A DNA stretch of 7,814 nucleotides from SIG710 sp045651985 (GTDB lineage Bacteria; Bacillota; Clostridia; Oscillospirales; CAG-272), in contig JAZRTK010000011.1 in the NCBI GenBank assembly GCA_045651985.1, forward strand, positions 1 to 7,814, read 5' to 3'. Below are positions 1 through 5,780 of this stretch, one piece after another. The translations under genes were made by a program, and so were the position numbers. Under the pieces are notes generated by a model, which was not told the DNA's origin, made no database searches, and saw only the letters and a program-made list of their open reading frames with translations. Numbering within the stretch: position 1 is the stretch's first letter; each line of letters opens with the position of its first letter.

Positions 1-48
1 CCAACAAAAACCCCCGCTTTTCCTTACAGAACATATGCTTGCTTTTTA

Positions 49-678
49 TTATATAAGCTTTTTCATAGCAAATTTTATCTCGTCGGGACTGTACCCGTAT
101 CTGGCCAGGGCCGCTGCCATCTTGCGGCGTTCTTTTGGCTCGTCGGGCACACGACCAAACTTTTTATCGGCAAGTAGGTAGCAATTCTCGGCAAAATCGG
201 TGTTCTCCACCAGCAGCATCGCCTTATCAATGCTGTCGCTGTCAAAACCCTTTGCGCGCAGCTGAGCAAGAATACGCGTTCTTCCCCAAAGCTTGGAAAT
301 ACACTTCTTCACTTCCGCTGCAGCCACATTTTCTTCACGGACGTAGCCCTTCTCTGCCACCATGGCCACCGTTTTTTCAGCCACGTCCGAGGAGAATCCC
401 CGACGCATAAGCTTGACCTTGAGAGAAAACAGATTGTTGTCCCCAAAAGACAGTATGTTCAATGCCTTAAGGTAGCATTGGCACACCTGAGAAGCTTCAA
501 TCAGGCTATCGTAGGTTGCGGTATCCATGATCCCCTTTTCGGGGCGGAGCGCAATATACTGCTCGGACAAAATATCAAAGCTGCTTCTTTGCAGGTGCGT
601 CCCCTCGGAAATTTCAAAATCCAGGCGAACCACGTTTCCGCTACCCGACGTTGACAGTCGCTTCAAACAAATCTCCAT
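49..678 (-). CDS. recX: RecX, regulatory protein modulating RecA
   Basis: Encodes a 209-residue RecX. In the family it binds the RecA-DNA filament in the cytoplasm and limits or modulates strand exchange and the SOS response. The protein shows the expected tandem three-helix repeats: the first around residues 70-112 (ALNILSFGD... LMRRGF... GYV), a second around 113-158 (GRTRILAQLRAKGF) and a third around 160-207 (ALARYGYSPDEI). Length lies between the short enterobacterial form (about 166) and the longer Bacillus form (about 264). The first 50 residues are less conserved-looking. An in-frame GTG lies two codons upstream (684), but the ATG at 678 has GAGG five bases ahead, so I chose the ATG. 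It lies 46 bases downstream of recA on the same strand with no terminator between, so co-transcription is likely. Identification rests on repeat pattern plus recA linkage. Confidence 0.93.
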   Translation of the reverse strand: MEICLKRLSTSGSGNVVRLDFEISEGTHLQRSSFDILSEQYIALRPEKGIMDTATYDSLIEASQVCQCYLKALNILSFGDNNLFSLKVKLMRRGFSSDVAEKTVAMVAEKGYVREENVAAAEVKKCISKLWGRTRILAQLRAKGFDSDSIDKAMLLVENTDFAENCYLLADKKFGRVPDEPKERRKMAAALARYGYSPDEIKFAMKKLI

Positions 679-683
679 TTTCA

Positions 684-687
684 CCTC
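684..687 (-). promoter_or_regulatory. recX ribosome binding site deciding the start
   Basis: On the minus strand GAGG (687-684), continuing into GTGA, sits five bases before the ATG at 678. The alternative GTG start at 684 overlaps this motif and has no purine-rich element ahead of it. This is why the shorter ATG start is preferred. Confidence 0.6.
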
Positions 688-724
688 GTACCGTCGTCAG
701 CAAAGCTCGCTCTGATCGGCAAAA

Positions 725-1846
725 TTATTCCTCGTCCAGCTTGAGAGAACTAAAATCAATATCGTCGTCTTCGTCCTCTTCCAGATCGAAGTTCTCGTTA
801 TTAAGGCTTCCGTCTGCGCTTGCCGCGCGGATCTTTTCCTCGATCTCCGCCATAATTGCGGGATTTGTCTCCAGGAACTTTTTAGCGTTCTCCTTACCCT
901 GTCCGATACGCTCTGAGCCGTAGGAGAACCAAGCACCGCTCTTCTTAATAATATCTAGCATTACGGCAAAGTCCAAGATCTCGCCCGTACGGCTGATTCC
1001 CTTACCGTATAGAATATCGAACTCCGCGGTTCTGAAAGGGGGAGCCACCTTATTCTTTACAATTTTACACTTCACGTGATTTCCGTAAACCTCGCCGCCG
1101 TCTTTTAACTGTTCAGCCTTGCGCACATCAATTCGAACGGACGCATAGAATTTCAGCGCACGACCACCCGTGGTGGTTTCGGGGTTACCGTAAATTACCC
1201 CCACCTTCTCACGAAGCTGGTTGATAAAAATAACGACGCAGTTGCTCTTTGCGATAACTGAGGAGAGCTTACGCATTGCCTGCGACATAAGTCTCGCCTG
1301 CACGCCCACCTGGGAGGAGCCCATATCGCCCTCGATCTCCTGTCTGGGAACGAGAGCCGCGACCGAGTCGATAACGACTACGTCCACCGCGCCCGAACGA
1401 ACGAGGGTTTCGGTAATATCAAGTGCGTCCTCGCCGCAGTCGGGCTGGGAAACAAGCAGGTTATCAATATCAACGCCAAGATTTCTCGCGTATACGGGAT
1501 CAAGGGCGTGCTCGGCGTCAATAAACGCCGCCTCGCCGCCGATCTTCTGCACCTCGGCAACGATATGGAGCGCAACGGTAGTTTTACCCGAGGATTCGGG
1601 ACCAAAGATCTCAATTATTCTTCCTCTGGGCACACCGCCGATTCCCAGCGCCATATCAAGGGACAGTGAGCCTGTATGCACCGCCTGGACCTCCATACGG
1701 CTGTTCTCCCCCAGCTTCATGATGCTTCCCTCGCCGAACTCCTTACGGAGCTGAGCCAAGGCAGTCTTCAGTGCCTTCTCTTTGCCTTCCTTATCATTTA
1801 CGTCGATCTGTGCCACCGACTTGACTCTTGTTTCACCTTTTTTCAT
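725..1846 (-). CDS. recA: RecA recombinase
   Basis: Encodes the 373-residue RecA, the ATP-dependent DNA strand-exchange protein of homologous recombination and coprotease for LexA cleavage, acting on single-stranded DNA in the cytoplasm. Visible landmarks in order: N-terminal helix region (about 19-50), Walker A GPESSGKT (82-89), catalytic-glutamate segment AEHALDP (111-117), Walker B VVVID (156-160), loop L1 around EGDMGSSQVG (172-181), the NQLREK segment (209-214) leading into loop L2 with GNPETTTGG (220-228), a C-terminal domain containing GAWFSYG (304-310), and a strongly acidic tail (355-373) typical of RecA. The length is normal and the frame intact. The ATG is preceded by GGGAGG at 1863-1858, an 11-base spacing that is somewhat long. 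It has its own promoter upstream and recX directly downstream. Confidence 0.99.
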   Translation of the reverse strand: MKKGETRVKSVAQIDVNDKEGKEKALKTALAQLRKEFGEGSIMKLGENSRMEVQAVHTGSLSLDMALGIGGVPRGRIIEIFGPESSGKTTVALHIVAEVQKIGGEAAFIDAEHALDPVYARNLGVDIDNLLVSQPDCGEDALDITETLVRSGAVDVVVIDSVAALVPRQEIEGDMGSSQVGVQARLMSQAMRKLSSVIAKSNCVVIFINQLREKVGVIYGNPETTTGGRALKFYASVRIDVRKAEQLKDGGEVYGNHVKCKIVKNKVAPPFRTAEFDILYGKGISRTGEILDFAVMLDIIKKSGAWFSYGSERIGQGKENAKKFLETNPAIMAEIEEKIRAASADGSLNNENFDLEEDEDDDIDFSSLKLDEE

Positions 1847-1857
1847 TCTTTCTCACG

Positions 1858-1863
1858 CCTCCC
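1858..1863 (-). promoter_or_regulatory. recA ribosome binding site, long spacing
   Basis: GGGAGG on the minus strand lies 11 bases before the recA ATG. No closer Shine-Dalgarno is evident; the intervening bases are purine-rich (GAGAAAGA). The spacing is longer than the usual 5-9 bases, although the N-terminus gives no better alternative start. Confidence 0.6.
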
Positions 1864-1909
1864 GTTTTTATAAAGAGCAGAAAATGCCCCTCGGATATCT
1901 TACGGCACT

Positions 1910-1938
1910 ATTCTACCACGCAAATTTCACTTTGACAA
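1910..1938 (-). promoter_or_regulatory. recA promoter (sigma-A type)
   Basis: On the minus strand TTGTCA (1938-1933) is followed by exactly 17 bases and TAGAAT (1915-1910), each one mismatch from consensus. The predicted transcription start is near 1903, giving a leader of about 57 bases before recA. The stretch immediately upstream of the -35 (1939-1960) consists almost entirely of A and T, as in an UP element. No GAAC-N4-GTTC-like LexA box is seen over or near the promoter. Confidence 0.8.
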
Positions 1939-1955
1939 TAGTTTTTCAAAAAATA

Positions 1956-1973
1956 TTTTCCGTTTTCGGAAAA
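1956..1973. repeat. 7-4-7 palindrome upstream of the recA promoter
   Basis: TTTTCCG (1956-1962), a TTTT loop and CGGAAAA (1967-1973) form a perfect inverted repeat. It is centred about 26 bases upstream of the recA -35 box. A half-matching copy, CC-N5-CGGAAAA, lies at 2021-2034 on the far side of the terminator hairpin. Read as minus-strand RNA, the hairpin is followed by UAUUUUUU, so it may be a weak second terminator. Read as DNA, its two-armed form with a 4-base centre resembles an operator. The sequence does not decide between these. Confidence 0.55.
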
Positions 1974-2009
1974 ATATCGCGGTCGGGATTTTCGGTCTCG
2001 ACCGCGATA
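1970..2009 (-). terminator. Rho-independent terminator of the carboxypeptidase gene
   Basis: On the minus strand an 11-base-pair GC-rich stem (arms 2009-1999 and 1985-1975, core CGCGGTCG/CGACCGCG) with a 13-base loop is followed directly by five T residues (1974-1970). It begins about 50 bases after the carboxypeptidase stop codon and lies upstream of the recA promoter, so it separates the two transcription units. Confidence 0.85.
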
Positions 2010-2059
2010 AGTTTATTGTTCCAAAAACGGAAAACGACACTTGGATTTTGATTCGTTTT

Positions 2060-3259
2060 TCATGTACCTGTTCCAAACAGGAGAGTATAGAGATTTGCGG
2101 TGTCGACGGCGGCATCGTTCTTGCCCGGAGCTTTTGCCGCGACCACTATGTATTCTTTACCCGAAGATTTGATCTCGCCAACACTCGCCAAGCAATTCAG
2201 ACCCTCGTTGGTATATCCCGTCTTGCCCGCAATTATCCTCGCCGTGTCGGTCTCCGCAAGATTTCCGAGGCGGGAGAACATGGTATTATACATGATGATC
2301 CCGTCGGGGTTCTGCTCGTTTGTCGCCTTAGCATGGTAAGTTCTGCTGGACATTATCTCGCGAAGATAAGGAACGTTCAGCGCGTACTGAAGAATGAGCG
2401 CGATCTCGTGTGGAGTTGAATAGTGGTTATCGTCGTGAAGTCCGCTGGGATTTTCGAAATGGGTATTCGAAAGCCCCATTGAAAGCGCCTTCTTGTTCAT
2501 CATAGCAACGAAAGCATCAATGCTTCCTGCCGTATAGATGGCAAGGGCATCGGTAGCGTCACCGCCCGAGGGAAGCGCCGCACCGTAGAGAAGATCCTTT
2601 ATCGTGATCGGCTGATCCACATCAAAGCCCGCAACGGATGCGCCGGCCACAAACAGCGGGTCGGTTATTTCCTTTGTCAAGGTGAATGTATCGTAAAGAT
2701 CCTCGCAGTTTTCATAAGCCACGATAAGGGTCATGATCTTAGTCATGGACGCGGGGTAGATCATGCTGTCGGGGTTCTTTTCCGCAACAACTCTGCCAAG
2801 TGAGGGGTCGATCATAATAACGTATTCGGATGCCACCTGGGTCGTGAGCGTCAGCGTGTATTCGTCCGATATCGCATATTTAACCCTTGTCGGTTCGTCC
2901 GTCGCGTCGGTCTCGGGGACAGTGTCCGCGGGGGTCTCGATAAAACTTTCCGTACCGCTGTCCTCACCCGAAACGGGCTTCGACGCTCTCTGCTTTACTA
3001 CGGCGAAAATTACGCCCGCCACGATCACAGCTACCACAAGGACTATAAAGAGCAGCTTCCAGCCGTCAAAATTCCCCCCGCCCGTGTCGTAGCTCCGCGG
3101 TGTTGCAGATCGGCGGTATTCGTATGTATTACGAGGGGGATTTACGCCCGAACGTCTGTTTTGCTGCGGTCTGTTCTGAGGAACGTATGGGCGCGCGGGG
3201 CGCTGTCCTCTGTATCCGCCGTCGCGCCCCGGATTTACCTGATTTGAATTTCCGTTCAT
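2060..3259 (-). CDS. Membrane-anchored D-Ala-D-Ala carboxypeptidase (PBP5/DacF-like, peptidase S11)
   Basis: A 399-residue serine-type D-alanyl-D-alanine carboxypeptidase. The family trims the terminal D-Ala from peptidoglycan pentapeptides outside the membrane and so controls cross-linking. The catalytic domain (about 130-395) shows S171-M-T-K174 (the SxxK nucleophile/base), S231-G-G233 in the SxN position, and K346-T-G348. The asparagine of the usual SxN motif is replaced by glycine, a variation I believe occurs in some Firmicutes homologues. Topology is unusual: about 65 cytoplasmic residues rich in Pro, Arg, Asn and Gln, then one membrane span (68-88), then an acidic Ser/Thr/Glu linker (97-125). 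There is no cleavable signal peptide and no C-terminal PBP5 beta domain or amphipathic anchor. The ATG is preceded by AGGA with 7-base spacing. A strong terminator follows, so it is probably monocistronic. Confidence 0.93.
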   Translation of the reverse strand: MNGNSNQVNPGRDGGYRGQRPARPYVPQNRPQQNRRSGVNPPRNTYEYRRSATPRSYDTGGGNFDGWKLLFIVLVVAVIVAGVIFAVVKQRASKPVSGEDSGTESFIETPADTVPETDATDEPTRVKYAISDEYTLTLTTQVASEYVIMIDPSLGRVVAEKNPDSMIYPASMTKIMTLIVAYENCEDLYDTFTLTKEITDPLFVAGASVAGFDVDQPITIKDLLYGAALPSGGDATDALAIYTAGSIDAFVAMMNKKALSMGLSNTHFENPSGLHDDNHYSTPHEIALILQYALNVPYLREIMSSRTYHAKATNEQNPDGIIMYNTMFSRLGNLAETDTARIIAGKTGYTNEGLNCLASVGEIKSSGKEYIVVAAKAPGKNDAAVDTANLYTLLFGTGT

Positions 3260-3356
3260 ATCTCTTTCCTAATTTTGTTTTCAGTATGTGTAACAAAACG
3301 CACCCAAATTTCGACAGTAATAATGAAGTCCCGTGCGTCAAAAAATATTCCTTTAT

Positions 3357-3365
3357 ATTTTACCA
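3357..3365 (-). promoter_or_regulatory. Candidate extended -10 promoter for the carboxypeptidase gene
   Basis: On the minus strand TGGTAAAAT matches an extended -10 (TG-N-TAnnnT) but has no good -35 at 17 bases. A perfect TTGACA at 3399-3394 lies too far upstream (31 bases) to pair with it. That -35 instead faces only a poor -10 (CATTTT) at 18 bases. Either could drive the leftward gene; the resulting leader would be roughly 90 bases or more. Confidence 0.35.
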
Positions 3366-3421
3366 CAAAAAAATGAAAAAGTATAGTGTTTTTTGTCAAT
3401 TTCAAAATAAATTTATTTCGG

Positions 3422-3450
3422 TTGACTTTTCCCTTTGTGTATAGTATAAT
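3422..3450 (+). promoter_or_regulatory. Near-consensus sigma-A promoter of the rightward operon
   Basis: TTGACT (3422-3427), a 17-base spacer and a perfect TATAAT (3445-3450) form a near-ideal housekeeping promoter. The predicted start is near 3457, about 46 bases before the ATG of the first gene. No operator or leader terminator is apparent between promoter and gene, so expression may be constitutive. Confidence 0.85.
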
Positions 3451-3502
3451 ATTTTTGTGGATTTATCTAAAAAATACGACCCGAAAGGACAGGAAGACAG
3501 GA

Positions 3503-4585
3503 ATGGAAAATATTAAAAACGTAACGGTTGTAATTCCCTCTCTGAACCCCGACGAAAAGCTTCGCGGGGTGGTCACTTCCCTGCTCTCTCTGGGCTTTGG
3601 CGACATCGTTATGGTAAACGACGGCTCGGACGATGAGCACGCAAAGAATTTTCCGTCCCCCGAGGAATTTACCTCACTGACGCTATTGCGCCACAAGGTA
3701 AACCGAGGCAAAGGTGCGGCGCTGAAGACCGCCTTTAAATACATCATTGAAAACCGCCTCGAAACCACGACAGTCGTGACGGTTGACGGAGACGGTCAGC
3801 ACAGAGCGCAGGACGTTCTCGCCTGCTGTAAAAAATCCGCCGAAACGGGCACCTTGGTGCTGGGCGTGCGCGACTTTTCCCTTTCCCACGTCCCTGCCCG
3901 CAGTCGATTTGGCAACAAGACCACTTCCCTTGTGTTTAAGGTGGCCTGCGGCATGAAGATATCAGACACGCAGACGGGCCTGCGGGCAATTCCTGCCGCA
4001 CATCTTGGAGATATGCTGACCATTGATGGCGACAGGTTTGAATACGAGACGAACATGCTTCTCAATCTGAAAAATCTCGGAATTAAAATGAGCGAACAGA
4101 CTATCGAAACGGTCTACATTGAGGAAAACAAGACCTCCCATTTCAGACCCATTCGCGATTCTTTGAAGATTTATTCCCTCATTTTAAAATTCATAGCCAG
4201 CTCCGCCATAGCGGCGGGTCTCGACCACCTGCTGTTCTTCTTGATAAAACTGTTTTTCGGGAAATATTTCGTTCCTTATTCGGTGCTTATCCCAATAATA
4301 ATAGCAAGGATATTTTCCTCTGTGACTAACTTTGTATTAAACAAAAAAACGGTATTCAAAAACGATGGAAATATTCTCGGAACTCTCGTGAAATATTACG
4401 TTCTCGCCGTTCCCATGCTCTTTATCTCCTGCATCGGAATCGACTGGGTATCCTCGGCGCTCGGTGTCACGAACGTGGCGTTCATTACGCTTATCAAAAT
4501 AGTTATCGAATCGATCCTTTTCCTGCTGTCCTTCAGACTTCAGAGAGAATGGGTCTTCTCCAAAAAAAGAAAGGACAACAAATGA
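3503..4585 (+). CDS. GT2 glycosyltransferase fused to a GtrA-like membrane domain
   Basis: A 360-residue fusion. Residues 1-220 are a family 2 glycosyltransferase of the polyprenyl-phosphate type: nucleotide-binding VNDGSDD (38-44), NRGKGAAL (67-74), metal-binding DGDGQH (95-100), and the TQTGLR (156-161) and DRFEYE (177-182) signatures typical of dolichol/undecaprenyl-phosphate sugar synthases. Residues 225-355 form a four-span GtrA-like domain with its hallmark NFVLNKKTVF (276-285) and REWVF (348-352) segments. The inferred role is to transfer a sugar from a nucleotide sugar to undecaprenyl phosphate on the inner membrane face, then help move it outward. The ORF stays open upstream to 3386, but that would overlap the promoter. 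ATG 3503 has AGGAAG six bases ahead and is the chosen start. The last four bases overlap the next gene. The sugar cannot be told from sequence. Confidence 0.93.
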   Translation: MENIKNVTVVIPSLNPDEKLRGVVTSLLSLGFGDIVMVNDGSDDEHAKNFPSPEEFTSLTLLRHKVNRGKGAALKTAFKYIIENRLETTTVVTVDGDGQHRAQDVLACCKKSAETGTLVLGVRDFSLSHVPARSRFGNKTTSLVFKVACGMKISDTQTGLRAIPAAHLGDMLTIDGDRFEYETNMLLNLKNLGIKMSEQTIETVYIEENKTSHFRPIRDSLKIYSLILKFIASSAIAAGLDHLLFFLIKLFFGKYFVPYSVLIPIIIARIFSSVTNFVLNKKTVFKNDGNILGTLVKYYVLAVPMLFISCIGIDWVSSALGVTNVAFITLIKIVIESILFLLSFRLQREWVFSKKRKDNK

Positions 4586-5778
4586 ACCAGAACTCCCCCA
4601 AGCGGGAAAAGAAGATAGCCTTTTCCAACAGCGATTATCTTGACTACGCAGGCTTTGACCGAAGAACCCCCAAAAAGCATCTGACCGCAGGCACGGTAGT
4701 CCGCCGCATACTTCTCGTCTTCTTTTCACTTCTGATTTTTATAATTGTTTCGGTCTACACACTCATTTTTACCGTGGCGCACGGTCCAAGCAAGACTGTC
4801 CGCGACCTGCTGGTGCAGGCGGCAGACCAGGCAAGCGCAACCAAGTGGGTGCCTTATCTCTTTCTTGACCGTGGCACGGTAAAGGACATTCTCGATCAAA
4901 GCGAGGTCGTAAGCAAGGAAGTCATCTCCCTTCAGGACTACGCGGACAAGGACGAGGACGGCGTTTCCGATGAGAAAAAGGACGAATGGGAAGGAACGCA
5001 GGACGGACTGCGGTTCTTTACGATCAAAGGCTCCACCTACACCGCCTACATGATGATAATAAGGGACCCTTCTCGCGTTTTCGTTGGCACGTCCAGCGAT
5101 TTTCAGAGCGGAAAGCAGGGAATAAACATCTTTGACGCCGCCGCAAAATACGGCGCGGTCGCCGCTATCAACGCGGGTGAGTTTTCCGATCCCGGCGGAG
5201 TCGGAACGGGCGACAATCCAATAGGTCTTACATATTCTCAGGGTGAGTGCGTCTGGAACGATGGGCAAAAGCGCACCTTTATCGGCATTGACGAAAACCA
5301 CCGTCTCGTTGTGACCGAGCCTATGACGAAGACTAAAGCCGAGGAGCTTGGCATACGAGACGCGGTGTCCTTTCAGCGCGGAAACGTACTTATAACGAAT
5401 GACGGTGACAACATAGTTCTCCACCGCGCCGACGGAAACACAGGCACAGCTCAAAGGACGGCTATCGGTCAGAGAGCCGACGGTGCTATTATTCTGCTGG
5501 TAACCGACGGCAGGACCGCCAGCAGCATCGGTGCCACGCACAACGACGTAATTGACGTAATGGTCGAATACGGCGCAGTGACGGCAGGTATGCTTGACGG
5601 CGGCTCTTCCGCCATGATGTACTACGAAAATTATTTTAACAAGTACGGATATGACACAGAAAAGCTTGACAAATACCAAAAGCGCGGTCTTGTAAACAAG
5701 TACAAGGCTTTCACCACACCGCGAAAAATGCCTACGTTTTTCATGGTCGCACCCGTCGGTGACGGCAAGGAGGGCTGA
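4582..5778 (+). CDS. Membrane-anchored phosphodiester glycosidase (NAGPA domain)
   Basis: A 398-residue protein with a basic cytoplasmic N-terminus, one membrane span (42-66) and an extracellular NAGPA-type domain (about 150-392). Domain hallmarks are AAINAGEFSDPGG (194-206), QRTAIGQ (291-297), the VTDGR strand (307-311) and MLDGGSSAMMYY (337-348). NAGPA is the fold of the human enzyme that removes GlcNAc from a GlcNAc-phospho-mannose diester. Bacterial members occur near exopolysaccharide and wall-polymer genes, and their substrates are mostly unknown. A single aspartate-rich loop, DKDEDGVSD (122-130), lies between anchor and domain and resembles a Ca2+-binding loop. The start ATG overlaps the stop of the glycosyltransferase gene (ATGA) and has GAAAGGA six bases ahead; an in-frame upstream ATG at 4549 lies inside the previous gene and is less likely. 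Hydrolysis of a sugar-1-phosphodiester is inferred from the fold. Confidence 0.9.
   Translation: MNQNSPKREKKIAFSNSDYLDYAGFDRRTPKKHLTAGTVVRRILLVFFSLLIFIIVSVYTLIFTVAHGPSKTVRDLLVQAADQASATKWVPYLFLDRGTVKDILDQSEVVSKEVISLQDYADKDEDGVSDEKKDEWEGTQDGLRFFTIKGSTYTAYMMIIRDPSRVFVGTSSDFQSGKQGINIFDAAAKYGAVAAINAGEFSDPGGVGTGDNPIGLTYSQGECVWNDGQKRTFIGIDENHRLVVTEPMTKTKAEELGIRDAVSFQRGNVLITNDGDNIVLHRADGNTGTAQRTAIGQRADGAIILLVTDGRTASSIGATHNDVIDVMVEYGAVTAGMLDGGSSAMMYYENYFNKYGYDTEKLDKYQKRGLVNKYKAFTTPRKMPTFFMVAPVGDGKEG
5767..5774 (+). promoter_or_regulatory. Strong ribosome binding site for a GTG start
   Basis: AAGGAGGG lies inside the last codons of the phosphodiester glycosidase gene, seven bases (from AGGAGG) before GTG at 5781. 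It compensates for the non-ATG start, and its position suggests translational coupling across the 2-base gap. Confidence 0.75.
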
Positions 5779-5780
5779 AC

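Noticed and set aside
1..48. Possible terminator after recX
   Set aside because: AAAAGCGGGGGTTTTT can be read on the minus strand, but no convincing GC stem forms and the window edge cuts off the rest.
651..923. Serine-rich 90-codon plus-strand frame over the recA 3' end
   Set aside because: The serine runs are the antisense image of the acidic RecA tail; it overlaps two certain genes on the other strand.
1221..1754. 177-codon plus-strand frame inside recA
   Set aside because: Antisense shadow of recA with no domain and no plausible independent promoter.
2067..2085. CCTGTTCCAAACAGG-like inverted repeat near the 3' end of the carboxypeptidase gene, considered as a LexA box
   Set aside because: Arm spacing does not fit either the CTGT-N8-ACAG or the GAAC-N4-GTTC type, it lies within coding sequence, and it is far from the recA promoter.
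2763..3092. 109-codon plus-strand frame opposite the carboxypeptidase N-terminal region
   Set aside because: Antisense to a certain gene; the Val/Ser/Thr-rich translation only reflects the membrane span and linker codons.
3129..3341. 70-codon minus-strand frame overlapping the carboxypeptidase start
   Set aside because: Out of frame with the certain gene over most of its length; basic low-complexity translation and no family signature.
4562..4568. Seven-A run near the end of the GT2-GtrA gene considered as a slippage site
   Set aside because: The frame is intact, the run encodes an ordinary lysine-rich C-terminus, and the next gene has its own start and ribosome binding site, so no frameshift needs explaining.
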